A stretch of DNA of 64,000 nt from DASXKD01 sp963734725 (GTDB lineage: Bacteria > Actinomycetota > Actinomycetes > Streptosporangiales > Streptosporangiaceae): the NCBI GenBank assembly GCA_963734725.1, contig CAVTIX010000009.1, positions 1 through 64,000 on the forward strand. Reading direction: 5' to 3'. Below are positions 44,202-54,700 of the stretch, piece by piece. Under the pieces are notes generated by a model. That model was not told the DNA's origin and did no database searches. It was given only the letters and a program-made list of their open reading frames with translations. The stretch's first letter is position 1, and each line of letters begins with the position of its first letter. Position numbers and translations under genes: made by a program.

Positions 44202-45149
44202 GTGAGCAGTGAATCCGCTTCTGAATTCAACGCGCTGCCGCAGGACTGGGCGTCTGATCCGGTCCTCATCGCGGGGCTGACGGTTGACGACGATGACGAA
44301 CACGACGACCCGGTCCTGCGCTGGCCAGACGGCCGGGTCATCGACACATGGCGGGAGGACTATCCCTACCCCGAGAAGATGACCCGGGGCGAGTACGAGT
44401 ATCTCAAGCGACCACTGCAGATCGAGCTGGTGAAGTTCCAGAACTGGGTGAAGTCCACCGGAGAGCATGTCGTGATCTTGTTTGAGGGCCGCGACGCGGC
44501 CGGCAAGGGCGGCACGATCAAACGGTTCACCGAGCACCTGAACCCGCGCGGCGCCACGGTAGTCGCGCTGACCAAACCGAGCGAACGAGAACAGACCCAG
44601 TGGTACTTCCAGCGTTATGCGCCGCACCTGCCCGCGGCACGCGAGATCGTCATGTTCGATCGTTCCTGGTACAACCGGGCCGGGGTAGAGCGGGTGATGG
44701 GCTTTTGCACCGACGACGAATACTGGGAGTTCATGCGCGAGGCGCCGGAGTTCGAGCGGATGCTGGTCCGCTCGGGACTCCATCTGACGAAATTCTGGTT
44801 TTCGGTGACGCAGTCAGAACAACGCACGCGGTTCATCATCCGCCGGGTCGACCCGGTGCGGCAGTGGAAGCTGAGCCCGATGGACATTGAGTCGCTGGAC
44901 AAGTGGGACGCCTACACCGAGGCCAAGGAGGCGATGTTCCACTACACCGACTCGCAATGGGCCCCATGGACCGTAATCAAAAGCAACGACAAGAAGCGGG
45001 CCAGGCTCGAGGCCATCAAGCACGTGCTGAGAAAGTTCGACTACAAGGGCAAGAACCTCGACGTCATCGGGGAACCGGACAAGGCCCTCATCGGGCCGCC
45101 GTCGGTGTTGTCGGAGCATAACCCGGGCCGCTCCTACCCCAACCTGTGA
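44202..45149 (+). CDS. Polyphosphate kinase 2 (PPK2)
   Basis: The 315-residue protein starts at a GTG with no strong ribosome site. The P-loop lies at 94-104 (FEGRDAAGKGG) and the Walker-B/lid region at 151-167 (MFDRSWYNRAGVERVMG). The C-terminal half has KFWFSVTQSEQRTRF and RQWKLSPMDIESLDKWD, as in PPK2 enzymes. It moves phosphate between polyphosphate and nucleotides; the branch (GDP- or ADP-forming, or AMP-using) is not certain. The first 45 residues are acidic. It stands between a secreted glucanase and a methyltransferase gene, both apparently unrelated. Confidence 0.9.
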   Translation: MSSESASEFNALPQDWASDPVLIAGLTVDDDDEHDDPVLRWPDGRVIDTWREDYPYPEKMTRGEYEYLKRPLQIELVKFQNWVKSTGEHVVILFEGRDAAGKGGTIKRFTEHLNPRGATVVALTKPSEREQTQWYFQRYAPHLPAAREIVMFDRSWYNRAGVERVMGFCTDDEYWEFMREAPEFERMLVRSGLHLTKFWFSVTQSEQRTRFIIRRVDPVRQWKLSPMDIESLDKWDAYTEAKEAMFHYTDSQWAPWTVIKSNDKKRARLEAIKHVLRKFDYKGKNLDVIGEPDKALIGPPSVLSEHNPGRSYPNL

Positions 45150-45321
45150 GCCAGCGCGACAGTCAAGCCCATCATCCGCCGTTGGTTCACCGCCTATCTC
45201 AAGGCCGATCACTTACCGTCACCGGTGCGAGCCGGGAGCCGATCACCGGGCGCTGTTGAGAAAGTCTGGTCTGCTACAAACAAGCCAAACACTCTGGCAC
45301 AGCTCCCAGGAGGTGGGGCCG

Positions 45322-46281
45322 GTGACACCCAGGCCCGGCGCCTTGCCGCTGCCGCAACTGCAGGGCCGTCCCATGGTCACCGATGGTGGCCTGGAAACCG
45401 ACCTGATCTTCCACCACGGCGTGGACCTGCCCCACTTTGCCGCGTTCCCGTTGCTGGACTCCGACCGCGGGCGGGCATTGCTGGCCGGCTACTACGACGG
45501 CTACGCCGCGATCGCCCGCCGCGCTGCGGCGGGCCTGGTGCTGGAGTCACCGACCTGGCGGGCCAACCCCGGCTGGGGAGCCCGGCTCGGCTACTCCGCG
45601 GCGGAGCTAGCACGGGTCAACACCGGCGCGATAGCGCTGCTGGCCCGGCTGCGGGACCGCTACTCGGCCAGCATCACCGAAATCGTGCTGTCGGGCATGG
45701 TCGGCCCGAAAGGTGACGGGTACCAGGCCGGCCGGGTTCCTGGCCCGGATGAGGCGGCGGCATATCACCGGCCGCAGATCGAGGCCTTCGCAACCGCGGG
45801 CGCAGACATGGTCAGCGCGTTCACCCTCACCAGCACCGGCGAGGCGATCGGCATCGTGCAGGCCGCCCGGGCCGCCGGCCTGCCGGTGACGATCTCCTTC
45901 ACCGTCGAGACCGACGGCCGGCTTCCTGGCGGGCTCCCCTTGGGCCGGGCGATCAGCGAAGTCGACGGCCACGCCGGCCCGGACTACTTCATGGTCAACT
46001 GCGCCCACCCCACCCATATCGCCCTGGCGCTAGCCGAGCCGGGCCCCTGGCGTCAGCGCATCCGTGGCCTGCGCTACAACGCCTCCGCCAAAAGCCACGC
46101 CGAACTCGATGAAGCCACCGACCTCGACGAGGGCAGCCCCCGGCTACTCGCCGGCCAGCACGCCCAGCTAGCACCGCTGCTGCCGCCGGTGCCCGTCCTT
46201 GGCGGCTGCTGCGGCACCGATGCCCGCCACGTTGCCGCCCTCTGGAGCGCCGACCACCAAACGAGACGTGACACCCCCTGA
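45322..46281 (+). CDS. Homocysteine S-methyltransferase family protein
   Basis: The 319-residue TIM-barrel protein is set to start at the GTG at 45322, after GGAGG; an ATG at 45373 is an alternative. Zinc ligands are the Cys in VNCAHPTHI and the Cys pair in VLGGCCGTD. TDGGLETDLIF is the usual N-terminal strand. The family transfers a methyl group from S-methylmethionine or betaine-like donors to homocysteine. Compared with MmuM, the methyl donor cannot be predicted. It begins about 170 bp after the PPK2 gene. Confidence 0.88.
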   Translation: MTPRPGALPLPQLQGRPMVTDGGLETDLIFHHGVDLPHFAAFPLLDSDRGRALLAGYYDGYAAIARRAAAGLVLESPTWRANPGWGARLGYSAAELARVNTGAIALLARLRDRYSASITEIVLSGMVGPKGDGYQAGRVPGPDEAAAYHRPQIEAFATAGADMVSAFTLTSTGEAIGIVQAARAAGLPVTISFTVETDGRLPGGLPLGRAISEVDGHAGPDYFMVNCAHPTHIALALAEPGPWRQRIRGLRYNASAKSHAELDEATDLDEGSPRLLAGQHAQLAPLLPPVPVLGGCCGTDARHVAALWSADHQTRRDTP

Positions 46282-46622
46282 GCCGGCCGATGGCCTGGAC
46301 GAACTTGCCAACTGCGTACTGGGCCACGATTCCCACGCAGAACGCCCCGGAACTGCGCCAAGGAGCGCTCCCACGCCAGGCTGCCAATGCCACGCCGACC
46401 CGGCGGATCGCGCTTCGGGCACGCCGAGGGCCGACCACGGAGTGTGGTGACCTGGGGTGGAGTTGAACGCCATAACGGCCGGCGGGCGGCAAGCCGCCCG
46501 ACCGGGATTGCCTGACCCGGGGGCGGCGGGTTCTGCGGTGGGCTTATCGTCGCAGATGCACCATGACTGTCGGCGCTGCGCCTGGAGTGGGCGCGGCGCG
46601 GTTTGCGCAGGGGAGGCGCGGT

Positions 46623-47669
46623 GTGAGCATCGGCGAAGTCCTCGCGGATGCGCGGCGCCGGACTGGGCTGAGCGTGACCCAGGTCAGCCAGCAGACCCGC
46701 ATCCGGGAAACGATCATCGCCGGTATTGAGGGTGATGATTACTCAGCCTGCGGCGGTGATTTCTACGCCCGCGGGCACATCCGTGCCATCGCGGCGACTG
46801 TCGGGGCCGATCCGGGGCCGCTGATCGAGGCGTACGATGCGGCCCGGCTGGGGCCGCGACCGCTGACCGATGAGGTCACCGAGCCGCTCGCTGCATTGCC
46901 GGTGCCTCAGCACCCCTGGCCCGGGCTGGTCACGCCGATCGGGGAGCATCAAGAAGGCCCGTCAGCCGGGCCGGTCACCACCACCCGGAGACGCCAGCAC
47001 TGGCGGAGAAGGCGTGCCTCGGCGGTGGTGCTGGGGGTGGTGTTGGTGTCAGGGCTGGGATTCGCCGGGTACCTGCTGATGAGCAACGGGCATGCCGCCG
47101 CGCCCTCGGCAGGGGGGCACCCGGCCGCGCCCCACCGCGCCGGGCAAGCCGGCCGCACGGCCCCGGGCACAGGGAGCACGAAAGCCGCGGCGGCGCCAGC
47201 GATGACCGCCCCGGCCGCAACTCGGCGCGCACTTACCCCCGCCGGCGCGGCCGCGTTCGGTTCTTCGGGCAGCCCAGGCGACAACAGCGGCCTGGCTGGC
47301 CTGGCGATCGACGCCCATCCTGCCACGGCGTGGCATACCGACTGGTATGCCAGTGCCCGGTTCGGGAACTTGTATCCGGGCACGGGCCTGCTGGTGGACA
47401 TGGGCCGCCCCGTGACGGTCACCGCGGCGGCGATCACACTTGGCCGGGCCCACGGCGCCAGCTTCCAGCTCCGCGTCGGCGCCGCGCCCACCCTGACCAG
47501 CCTGCGGCCCGTCGCCCGGGCAGTCGGCGCCGGCGGCCTGGTGCACCTACGGCTCACCCGGCCAGCGCAAGGCCGTTATGTGCTGCTGTGGTTCACCCGC
47601 CTGCCGCCCGACCCGGCCGGCACCTTCCGGGAAGCCGTGTATGGCGTGCAACTGCAGGGCTGGAGCTGA
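46623..47669 (+). CDS. RodZ-like HTH membrane protein with discoidin-like extracellular domain
   Basis: The start is placed at the GTG at 46623, six bases after GGGGAGG, giving 348 residues. Residues 3-70 form an HTH_25 domain (GEVLADARRRTGLSVTQVSQ, YARGHIRAIAATVGADP). A basic stretch (RRRQHWRRRRA) leads to one membrane helix (AVVLGVVLVSGLGFAGYLL), an Ala/Pro-rich linker, and a C-terminal domain (AIDAHPATAWHTDWYASARF, GLLVDMGRPVTVTAAAITLG). The last resembles a discoidin/F5-8C-type fold. RodZ links the cytoskeleton to the cell wall; here only the plan is shared. The extracellular domain may sense or bind surface glycans. Confidence 0.8.
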   Translation: MSIGEVLADARRRTGLSVTQVSQQTRIRETIIAGIEGDDYSACGGDFYARGHIRAIAATVGADPGPLIEAYDAARLGPRPLTDEVTEPLAALPVPQHPWPGLVTPIGEHQEGPSAGPVTTTRRRQHWRRRRASAVVLGVVLVSGLGFAGYLLMSNGHAAAPSAGGHPAAPHRAGQAGRTAPGTGSTKAAAAPAMTAPAATRRALTPAGAAAFGSSGSPGDNSGLAGLAIDAHPATAWHTDWYASARFGNLYPGTGLLVDMGRPVTVTAAAITLGRAHGASFQLRVGAAPTLTSLRPVARAVGAGGLVHLRLTRPAQGRYVLLWFTRLPPDPAGTFREAVYGVQLQGWS

Positions 47670-47886
47670 CCCGCCCGGTGCAAACCAACGGCGGCAACCC
47701 GCAGACGGGCGCAACAGCACCGCAGGCGGCGCACCGATCACCGGGTGGCCTCAGGGTCATGTCACAGCTGCCGGGATGCGCCCACGGCCGCTGACCGGAA
47801 TACCTTGTTCTTTCAGAGCAAGCTGTCCGGAAGACGCCGGGCAGCTGTGATGCAGGCGTGGGGCCGCGCCGCCGGGAGGGTCTGTC

Positions 47887-48978
47887 ATGGGATCGAGCGG
47901 GACCGGAGCTCTTGATGAGGCATACCAGCGGCTGCATGCCACGGGGCCGGAGTTCGATGGCTGGCTGTCCAACCATGGGCCGATGGCGGCCGAGGCGATG
48001 GTGCGCCGCGGGCAGGCCGACCGGGTGCACCGGTGGCTTGACGGGTACATGGCGCGACTGGAGGAGTTCCCGCGCGGCGCCGGCCCGATCGGCCCCAGCT
48101 GGCAGGACGCGCTGGGTGATCCGCGGCGGATCGCCGACTGGACCGCCTACTTCGAGCGGGAGGTCAGCGGGCAGCCGTGGCCGCAGGTGCTGGAGGCCTG
48201 GTGGCTGCGGCTGCTGCCAGGGGTCGCCGCGGCCGCTACCCACGGGGTGATCCGGGTCGGCCACGCGGTGCGGGCGCTGAAGGAAGACGGGGAGGATGCC
48301 GATCACCGCACCGAACTGGCGCATGGCCTGGCCTACTGGGCTGCCCGCTGGCAGCCGGTGCCCGGCGTGCCGGCCGCCGGGCCGCCCCCGGTAGCCGCGC
48401 GCGCCGGCGCCGGGGAACCGGCCGGGCCCGCCGTTGCCGGCGCGCTGGCTGCGGTTCCGCGGATCGCTGATCAGTCCGGCGGCATCCGTGACCGCCTCGC
48501 CCGGCTGGCCAGCCTGCCGGGCTGGCCAGCCGCGGTGGCAGCGCCGCAGATCCCGGCGTCGGCCGGAGCGCTCCAGCCCTGGCTGGCCGGCCTGGTTGAT
48601 GCCGCCGCCACCAGGTACCTGTGGTACGGACACGGCGAGGGCGTCATGCTGGTGCACTCGGCCACGGCGCCCAACGCGATCTTGCGCACGCTTCCCGCGC
48701 TGGACCAGCGACTGTGGGCGCCCAGCGCGGCCGCGGCCTGGGCCGCGGCCGCGGCGCTGACCGCCATCTACGCCCCCGCCGCCCCGGCCGAGCCGGCCGC
48801 GCTGCCAGGCCCGCCGGGCGGCCCGCAGGCGGCGGAGGAGACGTTCGCCCGGGCCGTCGAGCACGGCGACGAGCACGTGATCAAGTTCGCCGACACCGCG
48901 GCCGACGTGTACGCGCGCACCGGCAACCCTGACGTCCTCGCCGCCGCCATCCGCGCCACCCACCTGATCGACCGCTGA
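47887..48978 (+). CDS. Questin oxidase family protein (DUF4243)
   Basis: The 363-residue protein starts with ALDEAYQRLHATGPEFDGWL and SNHGPMAAEAMVRRG, and has DWTAYFEREVSGQPWPQVLE followed by WWLRLLPGVAAAATHGVIR. These are the signature of the questin-oxidase-like family (fungal enzymes that open an anthraquinone ring by Baeyer-Villiger-type oxidation). The usual conserved His residues (HG, THG, GHA) are kept. Actinobacterial members have no assigned substrate. A good ribosome site (GGGAGGG) precedes the ATG. No polyketide genes are nearby, so the role here is open. Confidence 0.85.
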   Translation: MGSSGTGALDEAYQRLHATGPEFDGWLSNHGPMAAEAMVRRGQADRVHRWLDGYMARLEEFPRGAGPIGPSWQDALGDPRRIADWTAYFEREVSGQPWPQVLEAWWLRLLPGVAAAATHGVIRVGHAVRALKEDGEDADHRTELAHGLAYWAARWQPVPGVPAAGPPPVAARAGAGEPAGPAVAGALAAVPRIADQSGGIRDRLARLASLPGWPAAVAAPQIPASAGALQPWLAGLVDAAATRYLWYGHGEGVMLVHSATAPNAILRTLPALDQRLWAPSAAAAWAAAAALTAIYAPAAPAEPAALPGPPGGPQAAEETFARAVEHGDEHVIKFADTAADVYARTGNPDVLAAAIRATHLIDR

Positions 48979-49026
48979 CCTTTGGGCGCGCCAGCACATC
49001 CTGGAGGAAGTCGAGTAGGCCCGGGC

Positions 49027-49476
49027 ATGATTGTCCACTTCATTTGCCGGGGCAACGCATTTAGAAGCATCATTGCCGAGGCCTACCTCAACTCACTCAA
49101 GTTCAAGAATCTGAGGGCTATATCTAGCGGGACCGCGGCCGCAGTGGACAGGGCCAGAAACCTGGGTGCGTACACCGAAACGCTTGAGCTTCTTGCGAAG
49201 AATGGCATCCGGGAATTTGCTAAGACTGATTATGGCGACCAGCTGACTCCGTCGCGCCTGGCCGGGGCTGACGTGGTCATCTGCATGAATCAGCGAGTGT
49301 ACGACGAATGTCAGCACCTCGTCGGCCTTCCTGCTAGCACCCGTATATGGTCGGTGGCTGATATAGGCGAACCGGGCAGAGTCGCTCATACCGAGGACGG
49401 GAAGACCCGGTACCGGGAAGAGGCGTACCTCCAGATAGTTGATGGCGTCGGTCAGCTCATCACGGAGCTTTCCTAG
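49027..49476 (+). CDS. Low-molecular-weight protein tyrosine phosphatase-like protein
   Basis: The 149-residue protein keeps a C-x5-R-S loop, C7-RGNAF-R13-S14, in HFICRGNAFRSIIAEAY. In most of the family the loop reads CxGNxCR; here the second Cys is Phe. Later, ADVVICMNQRVYDEC matches the strand before the acid loop, but the family's DP acid motif is not obvious (DIGEP is the nearest). It may be a phosphatase, an arsenate-reductase-like enzyme or a binding-only relative. The codons use more A/T at third positions than the neighbours do, suggesting recent arrival. Confidence 0.75.
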   Translation: MIVHFICRGNAFRSIIAEAYLNSLKFKNLRAISSGTAAAVDRARNLGAYTETLELLAKNGIREFAKTDYGDQLTPSRLAGADVVICMNQRVYDECQHLVGLPASTRIWSVADIGEPGRVAHTEDGKTRYREEAYLQIVDGVGQLITELS

Positions 49477-49684
49477 GCGATGCCAGTCGTCAGCGTCGCC
49501 GGGGCGCCATCGATCAAGTCCGTGACCTTAGCCGTCCCGCTCCACCGGGGGATGAGCTGCAGGCGCACGATCGCGGCATCCGGCCGCGCCCGGTCAGTAA
49601 ATACTGCATAACGCAGATCGGTGACATGTCCGAGTAAGTTGGCCCCGGACGGCCGGGACAAGCTTCCTGCGGAAGGGAGGAGTC

Positions 49685-50245
49685 ATGCCCGATGAGAACT
49701 TCACCGAGCTGGCCGGGGACCGGGTGGTGTTGCGCCGGTTCCGCCCGGACGATCTGCCGGAGTTCGTGGCGTACCGCTCCTCTGCCGAGGTGGCCCGGTT
49801 CCAAAGCTGGGACGCGCCGTATCCGCGGGAAGAAGGCGAGCGCTTCATCCGGGAGCAGATGCACGACCACCCCGACACCGCCGGGGAATGGTTCCAGTTC
49901 GCGGTGGGGCTGCGCCCGGCCGGGCGGCTGATCGGTGACTGCGCGGCCAAACCGGACGCTGAGGATCCCCGCCAGTGCGAGATCGGATTCACGATAGCCA
50001 CCGAGCATCAGGGGCACGGCTACGCCACCGAAGCGGTGCGCCTGCTGGTGGGCTACCTGTTCACCGCCCGGGGCAAGCACCGGATCACCGCCAACTGCGA
50101 TCCGCGGAACGCGGCATCAGCCGCCGTGCTGGAAAAGCTGGGCATGCGCCGCGAGGGCCACCTGCGCCGAAGCGCGTGGGCCAAGGGCGAGTGGACCGAC
50201 GACTTGCTCTATGGCCTGCTGCATGATGAGTGGCAGCCCGGATGA
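49685..50245 (+). CDS. GNAT family N-acetyltransferase (RimJ/RimL-like)
   Basis: This 186-residue enzyme has the GNAT fold: RVVLRRFRPDDLPEFVAYRS at the N-terminus, strand 4 (QCEIGFTIATEHQGHGYATE) with the acetyl-CoA-binding QGHGYA loop, and the C-terminal NAASAAVLEKLGMRREGHLR. This is the Acetyltransf_3 group, which acetylates amino groups of proteins or small molecules, including antibiotics. GGGAGGAG precedes the ATG. Its stop lies 8 bp from the stop of the convergent serine hydrolase gene. Confidence 0.9.
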   Translation: MPDENFTELAGDRVVLRRFRPDDLPEFVAYRSSAEVARFQSWDAPYPREEGERFIREQMHDHPDTAGEWFQFAVGLRPAGRLIGDCAAKPDAEDPRQCEIGFTIATEHQGHGYATEAVRLLVGYLFTARGKHRITANCDPRNAASAAVLEKLGMRREGHLRRSAWAKGEWTDDLLYGLLHDEWQPG

Positions 50246-50253
50246 CGGCAGGG

Positions 50254-51342
50254 CTAACCGGGGAGCGGCGGCGCCCCCAGGCAGCCGCGCAGGACGTTCT
50301 CGACCTGAGCGGCCCGGGCATGGCTGCCCATCGTGCCGGCGATGAACGCGAACGCGTAGCCGCCAGCGACGCTGGCGCCGGCGTAACTGCCGCCGGATCC
50401 GTCCATGCCGTAGCCGTCCGCGTCGATGCCGAAGCCCAGTCCCCAGGCGCTTTCTTCGCCGAAGACCGCATCCACGCCGGAGCATTGCGCCGTGGTGGCC
50501 TCGCGCAGCAGGGCTGGTGACAGCAGGCGGCCCTGCAGCAGCGCCGCGTAGAGCCCGGCGGCGCCGCGGGCGGTCCCGTGCCCGTTGACCGCGGGCACCT
50601 CGGCGGCGCGCCACGCACGGCCGTTGACCACCACCGGATCGAACGCGCCGGGCGGATTGGTGGTCGCCCGCCGGTACAGGTCAGGCAGGCCAGCCAACCG
50701 CTGTGGCCCGAAATGCTCCGCAAGCCCGGTCAACTCGACGGCGCGGGCCTGCTCGGCGGGGGTGAGCCCGACGAAATAGTCCAGGCCCAGCGGGCCGCAT
50801 ACCTCTTCGCGGAGAAAGCGCCCAAGCCCGCGCCCGTCAACCCGGCGGACCACCTCGCCCACCAGGTGGCCGTAAAACAAGGCCGACTCGCCATGCGCGG
50901 CGCCCGGCGCCCAGGCCGGCTCCTGCGCCGCCAGCAGCGCGCACAGCCGGTCCCAGTCGTAGAACGCCTCGGTGGGCGCCGGCTCAGCCAGCGCGACCAC
51001 GCCCGCCTGATGCGACAGCACTTGCCGCACGTCGGCGGTGGCGCGGAACTGCGGCCAGTAGCGTTGCATCGGCGCGCCGAGGTCGATCTGGCCCCGGTCG
51101 GCCAGCAGCAGCGCGCAGACGGCCACGAATGGCTTGACCACCGAGTAGGCCTGGGCCAGGCTGCCCGCCTGCCAGCGCTGGCCGCCATCGGCGCTCGCCG
51201 GGCCGCCCCACAGGTCCACCACCCACTCGCCATCCCGCCACGCGGCGGCCGCGGCCCCGGTCCCGGCCTGCCCGGCGAGCACCGATGCGAAAACCTCCCG
51301 CACCGGCTCGAAGCCGGGCTGCGCATACCCACCGATATCCAC
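50254..51342 (-). CDS. Serine hydrolase of the beta-lactamase family (EstB-like)
   Basis: From the GTG at 51342 the protein is 362 residues. The SxxK motif is SVVK in AQAYSVVKPFVAVCALLL, and the Tyr motif is likely YGHLVG in SALFYGHLVGEVV. HGTARGAAGLYAALLQG matches the third (KTG-like) box area. The family contains class-C beta-lactamases, esterases and D-aminopeptidases; the HGT-type third box fits esterases (EstB) better than true lactamases. No signal peptide is seen at the chosen start, so it is likely cytoplasmic. Confidence 0.85.
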   Translation of the reverse strand: MDIGGYAQPGFEPVREVFASVLAGQAGTGAAAAAWRDGEWVVDLWGGPASADGGQRWQAGSLAQAYSVVKPFVAVCALLLADRGQIDLGAPMQRYWPQFRATADVRQVLSHQAGVVALAEPAPTEAFYDWDRLCALLAAQEPAWAPGAAHGESALFYGHLVGEVVRRVDGRGLGRFLREEVCGPLGLDYFVGLTPAEQARAVELTGLAEHFGPQRLAGLPDLYRRATTNPPGAFDPVVVNGRAWRAAEVPAVNGHGTARGAAGLYAALLQGRLLSPALLREATTAQCSGVDAVFGEESAWGLGFGIDADGYGMDGSGGSYAGASVAGGYAFAFIAGTMGSHARAAQVENVLRGCLGAPPLPG

Positions 51343-51480
51343 CCAGCCAGTGTGCCTGAGGCGGCGTCCCCGGCGTCGTGCGTCCGCGTCGCCTGCTTGC
51401 CGGCGCACGCCCCGAACGCTGGGCGAACGGTGCAGCAGCTAGCTTCGCGATGACACATCGCCGGGGAGGCTTCAGGGGCG

Positions 51481-51594
51481 TCGATCAAGCGGGTCGCCTC
51501 TGCGGTCGGTGACGGCGCCACGGCCGTGCGCCTGGTGCACGAATACCTGACCGCTGAGCATGCGGACGAGCCTGCGCTGGCAGCCGGGGCATGA
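51481..51594 (+). pseudogene. C-terminal tail of a thioredoxin-reductase-like flavoprotein
   Basis: SIKRVASAVGDGATAVRLVH followed by EYL is nearly the same as the end of the flavoprotein at 10.1 kb (SAKRVASAVGEGAMAVMLVH, RYL). It stops at 51594. Nothing else of the family is found upstream, so this is a relic of a second copy of that gene. Confidence 0.65.
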
Positions 51595-51724
51595 TCCCGG
51601 CGTCTCCCGGTCAAGGTCCGTGCCGGGGCACGCTGGCGCCGTTGAGCAGCAAATCTGCCTTTACCATTTCTTGGAGAAGCTGCGGCCAGAAGCCTAATCT
51701 GGAGCCTCAGGGGGACGAATTGAC

Positions 51725-54700
51725 GTGTTGCGCGTGTCGCTCTTGGGAGAGCAAGCCATCGCTGGCGCCGGGAACGGCGCCGGAGCGCGTTCGTCCCGGT
51801 CCGTTGCCTTGGTCGGGTTCCTGGCCGCGCACGCCGGGGCACCCCAGCCCCGGCAGCGGATCGCGGGGCTGTTCTGGCCGGACTCGACCGACGCGCAGGC
51901 CCTGACCAACCTGCGCCGGGAACTGCATCAGCTGCGGCAGGTCCTGGCCGGCGAGCCGTCACTCGTCGTGACGTCAACGGATCTGTGCTGGCGTGACACC
52001 GAGACGTGCCGGGTGGACCTGCGCGTCTTTGACGTCGAGCGTAAGGCTGCCCTGGCAGCCGCGGCGGGCGGCGATGACGACGGCGTGCTCGCGCATGCCG
52101 CCAGCGCCATCGCGGAGTACCGGGGTGACCTGCTGCCCGGTGTGTACGACGACTGGGCGCTCGAGATCAGGTCGGAGGTTGTACGCCAATGTGTCAGCCT
52201 GTGCGATCTGCTCGCCACGACACGAGCCCGGCACGGTGACCTGCCCGGGGCGGTGGAGGTGGCGCGGCGCCGGATCCAGCTGCAGCCGTTGGAGGAGGCC
52301 GGGTACCGAACCCTGATGCTGTTGCAGGCCGATCTGGGCGACCGGGCCGGCGCGGTGACCACGTACCATCATTGCGCTTCGGTGCTGGAGCGTGAGCTCG
52401 GCGTCGTCCCGGATCCGGCGACGCAGCGAGCGTTCCAGCGGTTGATGGCGCGCGCCGACTCGAGGGGCGGGAAGCTGCCCGCGGCTGAGGCTGCCGTCGT
52501 CCGCTCCGGGCCGGTCGCGGCGCACATTGTCGGCCGGTCGCGGGAGCTTGGCCTGCTCCAGGACCTGTGGCGGGCGGCTGCGGCGGGCAGCCGGGGCCTC
52601 GTGCTGGTCCGCGGCGGCGCAGGTGTCGGGAAGACCCGCTTGGTGACCGAGGTCGCCGAGCAGGCCCTGCAGCACGGCGCGGTCGTGGCAATCAGCCAGT
52701 GCTTCGGGACGTCGGGGCGGCTGGCGCTGGCCCCGGTGGCGGACTGGCTGCGAAACCCCGCCGTCCAGTCCGCGGTGGCGACCCTTGACCCCGCCTGGCG
52801 TGCCGAGGTCGGCAGGCTGGCGCCGGCCGAGGGCCCTGAGGGACGGGGGACCGGCCCCCGGGCGATGGCAGATGCCTGGCAGCGTCACCGCTTCTTCGAA
52901 GGCATCGCACGGGCGCTGCTTGCGGTCGGCCGCCCGACCCTGCTGGTCCTGGACAACCTGCAGTGGTGCGACCAGGAGACGCTGGCGTTCATCACGTTCT
53001 GCCTGGGGCTGGCTGACGATGCGCGGCTGCTCGTGGCCGCCACGCTGCGCGACGACGCTGTCGACGACGACCCTGAGCTGGCGAGCTGGACGGTCCGGAT
53101 GCGGGCCACCGGACTGCTGACCGAACTGTCCCTCGGCCCGCTGGACGCCGCCGACACGGCGCGGCTCGCCCAGGCCATCTCCGGGCGGCCCCTCGCCGCG
53201 GCGGACGCCAGCTTGCTGCACGCGACAACCGGGGGCTTCCCGCTGTACGTGATCGAGGCGGTGCGCGGCACCGACGAGGCGGGCGGCGTGCCGCTGTCGG
53301 CCGGCGATCTGGCCGCTGTGCTGCGCAAGCGCCTCGAGCAGGCGACCGGCCGGCCCGGGAGGTGGCGGGCCTGGCGGCTGCGGTCGGCACGAACTTCACC
53401 CTCGACCTGCTCGCCGAGGCGAGCGACCTTGACGCTGATGCCGTCGTGGAGGCAGTGGACGAGCTCTGGCGGCGCCGGATCATGCGGGAGTTCGGCGACG
53501 GCTACGACTTCTCCCACGACCTGCTGCGCGAAACGGCGTACGCGGCGATCAGCCCGCCGAGACGCTGGCTGCTGCACCGGCGGATCGCCCAGGTCCTCGA
53601 GTTGCTGCACGCCGGGGACATCGACGCCGTCGCAGCCCAGCTGGCGGAGCAGTATGCCCGGGGCGGGCGGCCCGCGCGGGCGCTGGCCTTCTACCAGCGG
53701 GCGGCCGAGATCGCGGCGTCCAGGTTCGCGCATGCGGAGGCGGTCCGGCTGCACGAGAAGGCGTTGTCGATCATCGCGGCCAGGCCGGCGGGGAGAGACA
53801 GGGACATCCGGGAGCTGGCGGTCCTGGAGGCGATGGCGGCGCCGCTCAACGCCAGGGATGGCTTCGCGTCGGCGCGTCTCCAGCAGACGCTGGAGCGCTC
53901 GATCGCCCTCGCCGAGTCGCTGGGCCGCACCGGCTCGACGGTCACCGGCATGGCCGCGCTCTGGGCGTCACGGTTCGTCCAGGGGCGAATCGCCGACAGC
54001 TATCAGCTGGCCAACCGGGCGCTGGCGCTTGCCGAAGCGGGCTCCGAGCTGAGCGGGTCGGCACATTTCGCGGTCGGCGGCGCGGCCGTCAGCCTGGGGT
54101 TGCCCGCGGAGGGGCTGTGCTCATCTCGAACTCGCCGCCGGGCTGGCGGCCGAGTCTTTCCTGAGCATCGGGGTCCGGGCGGACATCCACGCCGCGGCCT
54201 GGGCGGCGCACGCGCACTGGCTGCTCGGCCACGACGAGGACGCGCTGGCCAGCGCCGATCGCGCGATCTCCACGGCCAGGGCGATCCAGGACCCGTTCAA
54301 CCTGGCCCTCGCGCTCGCTTACGGCGCGGTCGGCGACCAGATGCGCGGTGACCTGCCCCGGCTCAGGAACACCGTCGGCGAGCTGCGCGAGCTGTGCGAC
54401 CGGTACGACTTCGCCTACTACCGGGAGTGGGGGCTGATCCTGGACGGCTGGTCGTGCGCGGACGGGCCGAGCATCGACCTGGCCCAGCAGGGCATCGGCA
54501 ACCTCAGGGCGGAAGGGTCGTTCGCCCGGATGCCGTATTGGCTCTCGTTGCTCGCTGACCTGCTGGCCCGGCACGAGCGGCTGGAGGCGGCCCGGGCGAC
54601 CCTGGACGCCGCCCTGGTCGCGGCGCGGGCAAACGACGACCGCTGGTGGCTGCCAGAGGTGATGCGCATGCGTGCCGCCTATGACGACGGGGAACCCGCT

